A stretch of DNA of 64,000 bases from Ferrovibrio sp046297895 (GCF_046297895.1 NZ_JBKBHC010000004.1:310001-374000), one strand, 5' to 3'. Positions 36,990 through 45,760 are shown, counted from the first letter of the stretch. The notes: generated by a model not told the origin, from the sequence alone. Numbers and translations: made by a program.

Positions 36990-37193
36990 ATGAGCCGGGA
37001 AAAGCTGGTGGCTTTCCTGCGTGTGGCCGGCCCCGAACGCACGGCGGAAATCCTCAAGCGGCTGCCGCCACAGGAGGCCCAGGCCGTGCGTCAGGCGCTG
37101 GATCAGATGCCCGCCGTGCCGTCCACGCAGGTCGATCAGGCCGCCGATGCTGCCGCCACCTTCGTTGCGGCGATCACGCATAACAAGCGGTGA
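36990..37193 (+). CDS. Small FliG/MgtE-N-like helical protein
   Basis: 67 residues. RTAEILKRLPPQEAQAVRQAL resembles the short helical repeats of FliG and the MgtE N domain (A-x-I/L-L-x2-L-x-P-x2-A), followed by a linker and a last helix. It is too short to be a motor protein. Its stop overlaps the start of the next gene. The likeness may be only a general helical-repeat pattern. Confidence 0.55.
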   Translation: MSREKLVAFLRVAGPERTAEILKRLPPQEAQAVRQALDQMPAVPSTQVDQAADAAATFVAAITHNKR

Positions 37194-37723
37194 TGCGACC
37201 GCTGCCGCGCCGGACTCTTGTTCTGCTGCTGGCTGTTTGCGCAGGGCCGGCGGCATCGGCGCAGGAGGGGCTGGGCCCCCGCAGCAGGCCAAAAAGCCCG
37301 CAGATATGCATGACCGCGCCGGAGATGGAGGCCGAAGCCATCGTGCGTGCCGGCATGATCATCCGCGGCTATGCCCGCGACTGCGCCCGGCTGGGATTCG
37401 ACGGCACGATCCTGCCGATGTGGAGCGCCTTCGATCAGGCCAATGCCCAGCAGTTCCGCGACGCCGTGCAACTGCGTTCGGAGGCCTACAGGCGCAACTA
37501 CCCTGACGATCCTTATGCCGAGCAGCGCGCCACCAATGCGGTGGTAGCCTCGCGCCAGATCACCGAAATGCCGCGCGAGGAATGTGTCGTGCTGCTCGAC
37601 CTGGTCGGCTCGTTCAATGACTGGAATGCCTTCATGCGCCATGTACGCACGACGAAGCTGGGACAGGTGAAGACGGCATTCAAACTGTGCCCCCGGCAGC
37701 GCGGCGGTGGCGCCGCGCGCTAG
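37193..37723 (+). CDS. Secreted hypothetical protein
   Basis: About 176 residues with a signal peptide (RRTLVLLLAVCAGPAASA, cleavage before QEG). The mature part has four Cys (ICMTAPEM, RDCARLGF, EECVVLL, KLCPRQR), which could form two disulfides, and a conserved-looking ATNAVVASRQI segment. It is periplasmic by inference. The ATG at 37193 shares its A with the previous stop. No family is recognised. It converges with the OB-fold gene, whose stop adjoins its own. Confidence 0.65.
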   Translation: MRPLPRRTLVLLLAVCAGPAASAQEGLGPRSRPKSPQICMTAPEMEAEAIVRAGMIIRGYARDCARLGFDGTILPMWSAFDQANAQQFRDAVQLRSEAYRRNYPDDPYAEQRATNAVVASRQITEMPREECVVLLDLVGSFNDWNAFMRHVRTTKLGQVKTAFKLCPRQRGGGAAR

Positions 37724-38293
37724 TCATCCGTTCGGCACCACCACGATCCTGTTGTTTTCCAGCACCACGCTGCCGGCTCGGAAGACCGGTGCGCCATAAG
37801 GGTCCATCTGGCCGATCACGCGTACGCGGTCGCCGGCTTTCACCTTGGTCAGGTCGCGCCAGCTTGGGCCCAGACTGATCACCTGGCTTGCATTGCCGTC
37901 GTTCAGTACGAATGTGGTGGCCTGCGGCGACAGCACCACGCCCTGCAGCATCACCGCCTTGCCGCGCGGGATTTCCGCGATTGGCACCAGATCGGGCAGG
38001 GTGAAGGCCATGGTCTGGTTGCGCGGCGGCGCATTGGCGTTTTTCGGGGCCGGCTTCGGCGCGGCTTTCTTTATCGACTGGGCCTCGGGTTCGGCAGCGG
38101 CGCGCGGATCGGTGGTGGTGGGCGTTGGCGGCGTGGTGCCCTGCATCTGCGGCTGAGCGGCGGGTGGCGCGGCCTGTGTCTGCGTTGCCGGCGCCTGCGT
38201 GGCTGGTGCCTGCGTGGCTGGTGCCTGTGCTCCAGCCGGGCCCGCCAGCAGCAGGACGGTCGCGATGAGGGAGAGGAGGGTGCCTAGATGCAT
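37724..38293 (-). CDS. Secreted OB-fold (BOF-like) protein with APATQ repeats
   Basis: About 189 residues. A signal peptide (LLSLIATVLLLAGPAGA) is followed by a low-complexity segment with three APATQ units, a Pro/Ala/Lys linker, and a C-terminal beta-barrel of about 85 residues: IPRGKAVMLQGVVL, FVLNDGNASQVISLG, VKAGDRVRVIGQMD, NNRIVVV. This matches the bacterial OB-fold (BOF/YgiW-like) of periplasmic stress proteins. The ATG at 38293 overlaps the stop of the upstream SDR gene by 10 bases. Confidence 0.65.
   Translation of the reverse strand: MHLGTLLSLIATVLLLAGPAGAQAPATQAPATQAPATQTQAAPPAAQPQMQGTTPPTPTTTDPRAAAEPEAQSIKKAAPKPAPKNANAPPRNQTMAFTLPDLVPIAEIPRGKAVMLQGVVLSPQATTFVLNDGNASQVISLGPSWRDLTKVKAGDRVRVIGQMDPYGAPVFRAGSVVLENNRIVVVPNG
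38190..38227 (-). repeat. 15-bp tandem repeat encoding APATQ units
   Basis: The unit GGTGCCTGCGTGGCT occurs at 38205-38219, with a one-base variant at 38190-38204 and a partial third copy from 38220. In-frame slippage would change the length of the linker after the signal peptide of the OB-fold protein. Confidence 0.7.
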
Positions 38294-39042
38294 CGGCCGC
38301 CATCGACCTCCATGCATACGCCGGTGATGAAGTTCGCCTCATCGGAGGCGAAATAGAGGGCCGCGTTGGCGATATCCTGCGGGGTGGAAAAACGGCCGAT
38401 CGGAATAGTGCTCACGAACTTGGCCTTCATTTCCTCGGTCTCCTGGCCGCCCATGAATTCCTTTAGCATTGGCGTCAGGCCGGCCACCGGGTTCAGGGCA
38501 TTCACGCGGATCTGTTCGGGAGCAAGTTCCACGGCCATAGCCTTGGTCAGCGTGATCACCGCGCCTTTACTGCCATTATACCATACCAGGCCGGGACGGG
38601 GGCGCACGCCGGCTGTCGAGGCAATGTTGATAAAGACTCCGCCGCCGCGCTTGCGCATTGCCGGCACGGCATGCAACGCCGAATTGTAGATGCTTTTCAC
38701 ATTGACGGCGAAAATCTTGTCGAAGGTGGCTTCGTCGGTTTCCAGCAGCGGGGCGTTGCGCTGGGGCATGCCTGCATTGTTCACCATGATGTCGAGGCCG
38801 CCGAAGGTTTCGACCGCCTTCTCGACCAGGCTTTTCATCTGCTTGTTCTGGGAGACATCGACAGCCACTGGCAGAGCCCGGTGTCCGGCCTTATTGATGT
38901 CGCCGGCAACCTTCTCGGCCGCAGCCAGGTTCAGGTCGCCGATCACCACGGCAGCGCCCTCAAGGGCGAATCGCTTGGCGATGCCCTCGCCAAAACCCGA
39001 ACCGCCGCCGGTCACGATGGCCACCTTGTTCGCCAGACGCAT
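38284..39042 (-). CDS. SDR family oxidoreductase (FabG-like)
   Basis: A classical SDR of about 252 residues: TGGGSGFGEGIAKRF for NAD(P) binding, NNAG, Ser in NIASTAGVRP, and the YNGSK catalytic Tyr-Lys, ending FITGVCMEVDGG. The ATG at 39042 gives MRLANKVAIVTGG; longer frames add non-SDR sequence. It has all the catalytic residues missing in the SDR of the pdh operon. The substrate is unknown. It overlaps the downstream OB-fold gene. Confidence 0.9.
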   Translation of the reverse strand: MRLANKVAIVTGGGSGFGEGIAKRFALEGAAVVIGDLNLAAAEKVAGDINKAGHRALPVAVDVSQNKQMKSLVEKAVETFGGLDIMVNNAGMPQRNAPLLETDEATFDKIFAVNVKSIYNSALHAVPAMRKRGGGVFINIASTAGVRPRPGLVWYNGSKGAVITLTKAMAVELAPEQIRVNALNPVAGLTPMLKEFMGGQETEEMKAKFVSTIPIGRFSTPQDIANAALYFASDEANFITGVCMEVDGGRCI

Positions 39043-39243
39043 CCTGAAATCCTCCCATTTTGCCGTTCCCGGCCACTCTAGCCGGGCATCCGGGCCGTGC
39101 AAGTGATTCGCGGGCCGGCTGGAAAAGGGTTTCCCTGCGACAATCCGGCCCTCCCGCAAGCCCCCGGTAAGCTTGCGCTGCTAACAAACTTGCGCGATTT
39201 TACTGGTCTCCATAGCCCGCCCCTGCCATAAACACCCCCCATC

Positions 39244-40044
39244 ATGAACGGCGTTTCTCCATCCCCGGTCGGGCAGCCATCTGTTACGGCCGCCATAGCG
39301 ACTCAATCGGGCCCGGCCTGCGACCTGTCGGTTGTGATTCCGGTGCATAACGAGGCGGCGAATATCCAGACCCTGCTGGAGGAGATCTGCGCCGCGTTGC
39401 GGGGCCGGATGGGTTTCGAGATTCTGGCTGTCGACGATTGCTCCACCGACGAAACGCCCGCCATCCTGCGGGCCTGCGCCACGGCGATGCCCGAACTTCG
39501 CCCCCTGCGGCACCGCCGCAACGCCGGCCAGTCGATGGCAATTGTGACCGGCGCCCATGCCGCGCGCGGGGCGGTGCTGGTGACGCTGGACGGCGATGGT
39601 CAGAATGATCCGGCCGACATTCCCGCCCTGTGGGATGCGCTGCAGTCGGCTGCCAATGGCGGTGCCGGCCTGCTGCTGGCCGGTCATCGGGTGAAGCGTC
39701 GGGATAGCTGGGTGAAGAAAGCCTCCTCGAAAATCGCCAATGCGGTGCGCTCCCGCCTGCTGGGCGATGCGACGCCCGATACCGGCTGCGGTCTGAAGAT
39801 GCTGCGCCGCGATTTGTTTCTGCGGCTGCCGGCCTTCGACCACATGCATCGTTTCCTGCCGGCCCTGGTGCTGCGGGCAGGCGGCAGCGTGCGGTCCGTG
39901 CCGGTCAATCATCGGCCACGGGCAGGCGGCGCTTCGCATTACGGCACCTGGGGACGTTTGAAGGCCGGACTGGTGGACATGGCTGGCGTCATGTGGCTGA
40001 AACGCCGCTGGCGCGACAGCGGCGGCAGCGAGCCGATTGTGTAA
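39244..40044 (+). CDS. Family 2 glycosyltransferase (polyprenyl-phosphate sugar transferase-like)
   Basis: A 266-residue GT-A enzyme: SVVIPVHNEAANIQTLLEE, AVDDCSTDETP, LDGDGQNDPADIP (the DxD area), and the C-terminal TGCGLKMLRRDLF and SHYGTWGRLKAGLVD. It resembles dolichol-phosphate-mannose or ArnC-type enzymes that load a sugar on a lipid carrier, but lacks the two C-terminal helices of ArnC. With the next two genes, 11 and -4 bases apart, it forms a unit likely to decorate lipid A. Confidence 0.88.
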   Translation: MNGVSPSPVGQPSVTAAIATQSGPACDLSVVIPVHNEAANIQTLLEEICAALRGRMGFEILAVDDCSTDETPAILRACATAMPELRPLRHRRNAGQSMAIVTGAHAARGAVLVTLDGDGQNDPADIPALWDALQSAANGGAGLLLAGHRVKRRDSWVKKASSKIANAVRSRLLGDATPDTGCGLKMLRRDLFLRLPAFDHMHRFLPALVLRAGGSVRSVPVNHRPRAGGASHYGTWGRLKAGLVDMAGVMWLKRRWRDSGGSEPIV

Positions 40045-40055
40045 GGAAAAGCGTC

Positions 40056-40379
40056 ATGATTGGTCAATTGCTGACCGAGTACTGGGATCGTCTTGAAGAC
40101 AGCCTGAATTTCTGGGCTGTGATCGGTTTTCTTGGTCAGGCCATTTTCGCCTCGCGCTTCATCATCCAGTGGCTGCATGCCGAGCGGGTGAAGCGCAGCG
40201 AGATTCCAGTGGTCTTCTGGTACATCAGCATCGCTGGCGGCGTGATCCTTTTGTTTTATGCGATCCACATTGCCAATGTGGTGTTCATCATCGGTCAGGT
40301 TTCCGGCCTGGTTGTCTATTTGCGCAATCTGCACCTGATCTACAAGGCGCGTCGCGAGGGTAGGGAAGCCGCCGTATGA
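40056..40379 (+). CDS. LAB_N domain membrane protein
   Basis: A 107-residue membrane protein with three helices, of the lipid-A-biosynthesis N-terminal (LAB_N) family: NFWAVIGFLGQAIFASRFIIQWLHAE, VFWYISIAGGVILLFYAIH and LVVYLRNLHLIYKA. The family also occurs as an N-terminal extension of some LpxB proteins and may assist lipid-linked sugar transfer. The ATG at 40056 follows TAAGGA; an earlier frame would run inside the glycosyltransferase. It overlaps the next gene by 4 bases. Confidence 0.88.
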   Translation: MIGQLLTEYWDRLEDSLNFWAVIGFLGQAIFASRFIIQWLHAERVKRSEIPVVFWYISIAGGVILLFYAIHIANVVFIIGQVSGLVVYLRNLHLIYKARREGREAAV

Positions 40380-42037
40380 CGTACCCGCCCCTGAGCAACC
40401 GCAGCGCCTTTACCTTCACGACGCTGCTCTGGCTGGTCGTGGTGGTCGCGGCGCTCTATGCCCGCCCGCTGATGCCGATCGACGAGACGCGCTATGTCAC
40501 CGTCGCGTGGGAAATGCATCTGGCCGATCACTGGCTGGTGCCATTGCTGAATGGCGAGGCCTACCATCACAAGCCGCCGCTGCTGTTCTGGATCATCCGC
40601 CTGGGCTGGCTTGTGTTTGGCGTCACCGACGTCTGGGCGCGGCTGGTGGCGCCGCTATTTGGCGCCGGCGCGCTGGTTCTGACGGCCGTGCTGGGGCGTC
40701 TGCTGTGGCCGGGCGAGCAGGGCAGGGCAGCCGGCAATGTCGCGCCTTTGCTGCTGCTGACGGCAGCGTGGTGGATGCTGTTTGCCACGTTGACCATGTT
40801 CGATCTGATCATGGCCTTTTTCGCCCTGCTGGGCTGGATCGGCCTGACGCTGAACCTGCATTATCGTCGCCGCTGGCTCGGCATCGCGATCACGGGACTG
40901 GCCATCGGGCTTGGCGTGCTTGGCAAGGGGCCGGTGATCTTGGTCTATATCCTGCCGCCGGCGCTGCTGGCGCCATTGTGGATGCGGCGCGAGGTCAAGC
41001 CAAACTGGCTCGGCTGGTATGCCGGCGTGCTGTTGTCGCTGGCTATTGGCGCCGGCATCGGTCTCGCCTGGGCGCTGCCGGCTGCGGAAGCTGGCGGCCA
41101 TGCCTACAAGCAGGCCCTGCTGTGGGGGCAGACGGCCGGACGGGTGCGCGACAGCTTCGCCCATCGCCGGCCTTTCTGGTGGTATCTGCCGATGCTGCCG
41201 CTCTTGCTGTTCCCATGGTCGTTGTGGCCGCCCGCCTGGCGAGCGCTGGCGCTGTGGCGCCGGCCGGCCGAGCCCGGAATTCGCTTCGGCCTGGTGGTCA
41301 GCCTTACCGGCCTGCTGGTGTTTTCCATGATCAGCGGCAAGCAGCCGCATTACCTGCTGCCGTTGGCGCCGGCCTTCATGCTGATGGTGGCGCGCAGCCT
41401 GACGGCCGACTGGGCCGTGGCGCCGAAGGCCCGCGATGCCTGGTGGCTTGCGGCTGGCTTCGGTTTGCTGGCCCTGGTGGCGCTGTTATTGCCTTTCGTG
41501 CTTTCCAGCCAGCCGAAACTGGCCGCGCGACTAGATGTGCCCGATTGGGCACTCGAAAACCTGGTCGAGGTTGCGGCGCTGCTGCTCCTGGGGCTGCTTG
41601 CTGCGTTATGGCTGGGGCGGCGTAACAGCCTGCCGGCCTCAATCGGCGCGATGGCGGTGCCGGCAACCTTGCTGTTCCTGGCCGTGCATCTGTTCGGGTT
41701 CATGCCGGCCCGGCCGGCCTATGACCTGATTCCGGCGGGCATGGTGATCAAGCGTGGCCATGACGAGGGTCGCCCGGTGGCCTATGCCGGCGACTATCAC
41801 GGCGAATACCAGTTTCTGGGCCGGCTGGAAAAACCGCTGCAGGAAATCGACTACGCGGCCATTCCCGCCTGGCTGGCGGCAAATCCCAATGGCTGGGTGG
41901 TGGCGCGCTACCGGGAGGAGCACCTCGACAGCGCCCCCAAACCGGTATACGCACAACAGAAGCGCGGCCGCATGGTGGTGATCTGGGATGCGTCGGCTCC
42001 ACCGGCAAATCCGGAGTTTTTCCGCCAGCCGCGCTAG
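40376..42037 (+). CDS. ArnT-like glycosyltransferase (GT39/GT83)
   Basis: A 553-residue polytopic enzyme with about a dozen membrane helices. The first periplasmic loop has the key acid in MPIDETRYVTVAWEMH, and NGEAYHHKPPLLFWII follows, as in ArnT and mannosyltransferases that use a lipid-linked sugar. GKGPVILVYILPP and SGKQPHYLLPLAPAFML are also typical. The probable role is transfer of a sugar, supplied by the upstream GT2, to lipid A or another envelope target. Confidence 0.9.
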   Translation: MTYPPLSNRSAFTFTTLLWLVVVVAALYARPLMPIDETRYVTVAWEMHLADHWLVPLLNGEAYHHKPPLLFWIIRLGWLVFGVTDVWARLVAPLFGAGALVLTAVLGRLLWPGEQGRAAGNVAPLLLLTAAWWMLFATLTMFDLIMAFFALLGWIGLTLNLHYRRRWLGIAITGLAIGLGVLGKGPVILVYILPPALLAPLWMRREVKPNWLGWYAGVLLSLAIGAGIGLAWALPAAEAGGHAYKQALLWGQTAGRVRDSFAHRRPFWWYLPMLPLLLFPWSLWPPAWRALALWRRPAEPGIRFGLVVSLTGLLVFSMISGKQPHYLLPLAPAFMLMVARSLTADWAVAPKARDAWWLAAGFGLLALVALLLPFVLSSQPKLAARLDVPDWALENLVEVAALLLLGLLAALWLGRRNSLPASIGAMAVPATLLFLAVHLFGFMPARPAYDLIPAGMVIKRGHDEGRPVAYAGDYHGEYQFLGRLEKPLQEIDYAAIPAWLAANPNGWVVARYREEHLDSAPKPVYAQQKRGRMVVIWDASAPPANPEFFRQPR

Positions 42038-42069
42038 CCGGCCATCGCCGGCAACAGGGAGGCGAAAGC

Positions 42070-42948
42070 GTGCTGTTTCCGGGATTCGAACAGAAGCGTA
42101 TCAAGGGCGAGGGCGCGGACATCAACCTGCGCATCGGGGGCAAGGGACCGGCTCTGCTGCTGCTGCATGGCTACCCGCAGACCCATGCGATGTGGCATCG
42201 CATCGCGCCCAAGCTGGCCGAGGATTTCACCGTGGTCTGTGCCGATCTGCGCGGATACGGCGACAGTTCCAAGCCGGCCACGCTGCCCGACCACTCGTCC
42301 TATTCAAAACGCGCCACGGCTGCCGACATGGCGGCGGTGATGACGGTACTGGGCTTCGAAAAGTTCTGCCTGGCCGGTCATGACCGCGGCGGCCGTGTTT
42401 CTCATCGTCTGGCGCTGGATTATCCCGATCGCGTTGAGAAGCTTGCCGTTCTGGATATCGTGCCGACCCGTACCCTGTTCGAGACGGTGAACCAGCAGGT
42501 CGCCACCGGCTATTACCACTGGTTCTTCCTGATCCAGCCATTCGACATGCCGGAACGGATGATCGGCGCCGATCCGGAATACTATTTCCGCAAAAAGACC
42601 GGCCAGTGGTCGGGTGCCGGCCACACGTTCGACGCTGAGGCGATGGCGGAATATCTGCGCTGCTTCCGGGATCCGGCCACCATCCACGCCTCCTGCGAGG
42701 ATTATCGCGCGGCAGCCTCCATCGACCTGGAACATGATCGTGCTGACGAGGCCAACCGCATCCGCTGTCCGCTGCTGGTGCTGTGGGGCGAGAAGGGACT
42801 GATGCACAAGGCTTACGACGTGCTGGGCACCTGGCGCGACAAGGCGGCTGGCAGCATCGAAGGCCATGCCGTGCCGAGCGGACACTTCCTGCCCGAGGAA
42901 GCGCCGGATGAAACCTATGCGGCCCTGCGCCGTTTCTTCGTGAGCTGA
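42070..42948 (+). CDS. Alpha/beta hydrolase close to fluoroacetate dehalogenase
   Basis: A 292-residue alpha/beta hydrolase. GHDRGGRV places an Asp nucleophile at 105, VLDIVPT an Asp at 129, and SGHFLPEE His272, the Asp-Asp-His triad of fluoroacetate dehalogenases. His150-Trp151 (YYHWFF) and Tyr212 match the halide-pocket residues of that family as I know it, and LRGYGDSSKP matches its N-terminal Arg region. The start is GTG with GGGAGGCG before it. Epoxide hydrolase is less likely because the two cap Tyr are not in that arrangement. Confidence 0.85.
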   Translation: MLFPGFEQKRIKGEGADINLRIGGKGPALLLLHGYPQTHAMWHRIAPKLAEDFTVVCADLRGYGDSSKPATLPDHSSYSKRATAADMAAVMTVLGFEKFCLAGHDRGGRVSHRLALDYPDRVEKLAVLDIVPTRTLFETVNQQVATGYYHWFFLIQPFDMPERMIGADPEYYFRKKTGQWSGAGHTFDAEAMAEYLRCFRDPATIHASCEDYRAAASIDLEHDRADEANRIRCPLLVLWGEKGLMHKAYDVLGTWRDKAAGSIEGHAVPSGHFLPEEAPDETYAALRRFFVS

Positions 42949-42953
42949 GCGTG

Positions 42954-43739
42954 ATGAACGAGACACCGCAGACTGGTCCGACGCCCGAACCCGAGCTGCC
43001 GCCCATCATCGCACCGCCCGAGAAGCTGGGATTGTTCGCCCGGCTGCGCAATTACTTTCTTGCCGGCATTATCGTCACGGCACCCATAGGCCTGACCATC
43101 TATCTGGTGGTCATCACAATCCAGGCCATCGATCGCAATGTGCGTGGCCTGGTGCCGCAGGGTTACGAGCCCGAGCGGCTGATCCCGTACCAACTTCCCT
43201 TTGGCATCCCCGGTCTCGGCGTATTGGCGGCACTGGTGCTGCTGACCCTGATTGGATTTCTGGCGACCAACCTGTTGGGGCGTACCCTGCTGCGGGTGAG
43301 TGAACGGCTGGTGGCGCGCATGCCGGTGGTGCGCGGCCTCTATTCGGCGCTGAAGCAGATTTTCGAGACGGTGTTCAGCCAGTCGGGCCAGTCTTTCCGC
43401 CAGGTCGCGCTGGTGCCCTGGCCGTCATCGGGCTCATGGACCATCGCCTTCGTCACCAACTATGTGCAGGGCAGCGAGGTATCGGACCATCTGGGCGAGG
43501 ATCTGGTGACGGTCTACGTGCCGACCACGCCGAATCCAACCGGCGGATACATGGTCTATTATCGCCGCAAGGACATCAAAATCCTGTCGACCTCGGTCGA
43601 CCAGGCGATGAAGCTGATCATTTCCTGCGGCGTGATCGTGCCGCCGGAACTGGCGGCATCCATAACGGCTTCGAAGAAAGCCGACGGAGGAAACGGCAAT
43701 GTCAAACCCGGAGACGGCAACGGCGGATTCACGCCCTGA
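42954..43739 (+). CDS. DUF502 family membrane protein
   Basis: About 261 residues. Two strong membrane segments (LAGIIVTAPIGLTIYLVVITI, LGVLAALVLLTLIGFLATNL) are followed by the soluble DUF502 body: RMPVVRGLYSALKQIFETVF, VALVPWPSSGSWTIAFVTN and YVPTTPNPTGGYMVYYRRKD. The tail is Gly/Asn rich. A function is not established. ATG 42954 is used; a GTG 3 bases earlier is possible. It overlaps the P450 start by 41 bases. Confidence 0.88.
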   Translation: MNETPQTGPTPEPELPPIIAPPEKLGLFARLRNYFLAGIIVTAPIGLTIYLVVITIQAIDRNVRGLVPQGYEPERLIPYQLPFGIPGLGVLAALVLLTLIGFLATNLLGRTLLRVSERLVARMPVVRGLYSALKQIFETVFSQSGQSFRQVALVPWPSSGSWTIAFVTNYVQGSEVSDHLGEDLVTVYVPTTPNPTGGYMVYYRRKDIKILSTSVDQAMKLIISCGVIVPPELAASITASKKADGGNGNVKPGDGNGGFTP

Positions 43740-45018
43740 AGCCGGCCTGAACCATTTGCATCTGGGCCGCTATGCCGTGGTTGGCGAGGCGGCGCGTAGC
43801 GCGACCGTGGCCGCCTTCGACCTGCGCGCGCTGGATCGCGCTTTTCTCGACGATCCCTATCCGATGTACCACCTGCTCCGCCATTACGATCCGGTGCGGC
43901 GGATGCCCGATGGTAGCTATTTCCTGACCCGCTACGACGACCTGCAGGCTGTCTATCGTGACAACAAACGGTTCAGTTCCGACAAGAAGATCGAGTTCAA
44001 GCCGAAATTCGGCGACACGCCGCTCTATCGGCATCACACCACCAGCCTGGTGTTCAACGATCCGCCGCTGCATACCCGCGTGCGGCGCTTGCTTGCACCG
44101 GCCTTCACGCCGCGCGCGCTGAGGCTTCTGGAGGCGCGTTTCGTCGCCTTGGTTGACCGGCTGCTGGACCGCGCCGCGAAGCAGGGTGGGATGGATGTCG
44201 TCACCGATTACGCCGCTGCGCTGCCGGTCGAGATCATCGGCGACATGCTGGCGGTGCCGCAGGCCGACCGCCACCTTCTGCGCGACTGGTCGCTGGCCAT
44301 CCTTGGTGCCCTCGAACCAGTACTGACGCCGGAACGCGCCGGGGCCGGCAACAGGGCCATGCTGGAATTCGAGGCCTATCTCGATGGCCACCTGGCTGAA
44401 TGGCACCGCCGCGTCGAGCAGGATGCGAATGCCGGGGGCGACGGCTTTGGCGATGTGCTGGCCGGCCTGATCCGTGGCGAGAACGGGGAGCGCCTGACCG
44501 CCGACGAATTGGTGCAGAACTGCATCTTTCTGCTCAATGCCGGCCATGAAACCACCGCCAACCTGATCGGCAACGGCGCGGCAGCGTTGCTGGACTGGCC
44601 CGACCAGAAGCAGCGTCTGATCGACGATCCCGGCCTGATGAAAACGGCGGTGGAGGAATTTCTGCGCTTTGAATCCTCCAACCAGCTCGGCAACCGGCGC
44701 GTGGTGGAGGCGGTGGAAATCGGCGGCGTGACGTTTGAACCCGGCACGCTGGTCACGCTGTGCATCGGCGCGGCCAACCGCGATCCGGCGCAGTTCCCCG
44801 ATCCCGACCGCCTCGATGTCGGCCGCCAGCCGAACCGGCACCTGGCCTTCGGTGCCGGTATCCATGCCTGTGCCGGCATGTCGCTGGCGCGCATCGAGGG
44901 GCAGATCGCCATCGGCCGCCTCCTGGCGCGCTTTCCCAACTATCGCCGCAGCGGCGAACCGGTGCGCGGGGGGCGGGCACGGTTCAGGGGCTATCTGAGT
45001 TATCCGGTCGAATTCTGA
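43699..45018 (+). CDS. Cytochrome P450
   Basis: A 439-residue soluble class I P450. The I-helix has NAGHETTANL, the ExxR appears as VEEFLRFES, and the heme-ligand loop is FGAGIHACAG near residue 390. The B-C region with HTRVRRLLAPAFTP is typical of CYP107/CYP203-like bacterial families. The ATG at 43699 lies inside the end of the DUF502 gene and is preceded by GACGGAGGAAA. No ferredoxin or reductase gene is nearby, so electrons must come from elsewhere. The substrate is unknown; a TetR regulator and Rieske oxygenase follow. Confidence 0.93.
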   Translation: MSNPETATADSRPEAGLNHLHLGRYAVVGEAARSATVAAFDLRALDRAFLDDPYPMYHLLRHYDPVRRMPDGSYFLTRYDDLQAVYRDNKRFSSDKKIEFKPKFGDTPLYRHHTTSLVFNDPPLHTRVRRLLAPAFTPRALRLLEARFVALVDRLLDRAAKQGGMDVVTDYAAALPVEIIGDMLAVPQADRHLLRDWSLAILGALEPVLTPERAGAGNRAMLEFEAYLDGHLAEWHRRVEQDANAGGDGFGDVLAGLIRGENGERLTADELVQNCIFLLNAGHETTANLIGNGAAALLDWPDQKQRLIDDPGLMKTAVEEFLRFESSNQLGNRRVVEAVEIGGVTFEPGTLVTLCIGAANRDPAQFPDPDRLDVGRQPNRHLAFGAGIHACAGMSLARIEGQIAIGRLLARFPNYRRSGEPVRGGRARFRGYLSYPVEF

Positions 45019-45065
45019 CTGAACAGGAATGAAGGATGAGCCGCTTTATTTTGCACTCGACATTG

Positions 45066-45079
45066 AATTGAATTCAATT
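45066..45079. promoter_or_regulatory. 14-bp palindromic operator upstream of the tetR gene
   Basis: AATTGAATTCAATT is a perfect palindrome at 45066-45079, ending 11 bases before the TetR start. It lies in the only AT-rich patch of the P450-tetR interval and downstream of a TTGCAC element (45051-45056). It is a good candidate for TetR autoregulation. Confidence 0.5.
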
Positions 45080-45090
45080 AAGGTGACGTC

Positions 45091-45750
45091 ATGCCTCCGC
45101 GTCTCCGCGCCTCCGCCGCCCAGCTCCTGCCGCCCGATCTGCCCGCTTCGGCGCGCGGCGGCGAAACGCGCGAGCGTATCCTGCAGGCGGCGGCGAAGGT
45201 GCTGGTCGCCGGCGACGGGCAATGCGAGATCGCCGATGTGGCGCGCGCGGCCGGTGTTTCGGCGGGATTGAGCTATCACTACTTCACCTCCAAGGCCGGC
45301 CTGATCGCGGCCGTCGTCGACGCTTTCTACGACCGTTTCGAAGCCGCGGTGATGGACGTGAATCCCATGCCCGGTGCGGGTTGGGGCGAACGCGAGAAGT
45401 TGCGGCTGGAACGCATGGTGGCCTTCCATTATGCCGAGCCGCTGGCGCCGCTGATCCTCACGCGGCTCAGCCGCACGCCGGAGGTGGCTGCGATCGAAGC
45501 GACGCGACTGGCCCGGCATATCGATCTGGCCGCGCGCAATATCGAGATCGCCCAGGAACGCGGCGAGATTCCAGACGATCTCGATGCACCTCTGCTCGGC
45601 GCCATGATCCTGGGCGGTCTGCGGCAGGCCATCGGCCAGGCCCTGGCAGCCACGAAACGGCCGGCACAGGCGAAACTGGCCGAGCAGCTCTGGCAGTTCA
45701 TCGCCGGCACGGCGCGGTTCATGCCATCGGGCAAAAAGAAACAGCGATAG
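45091..45750 (+). CDS. TetR family transcriptional regulator
   Basis: A 219-residue repressor-type regulator. The N-terminal HTH is TRERILQAAAKVL and IADVARAAGVSAGLSYHYFTSKAGLI (quoted in parts), the standard TetR helix set. The C-terminal ligand domain resembles the BetI-like TetR_C group. A basic tail ends GKKKQR. Its likely targets are itself, the Rieske oxygenase 10 bases downstream, and perhaps the P450 upstream. Confidence 0.92.
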   Translation: MPPRLRASAAQLLPPDLPASARGGETRERILQAAAKVLVAGDGQCEIADVARAAGVSAGLSYHYFTSKAGLIAAVVDAFYDRFEAAVMDVNPMPGAGWGEREKLRLERMVAFHYAEPLAPLILTRLSRTPEVAAIEATRLARHIDLAARNIEIAQERGEIPDDLDAPLLGAMILGGLRQAIGQALAATKRPAQAKLAEQLWQFIAGTARFMPSGKKKQR

Positions 45751-45760
45751 GGAGCGGGCC

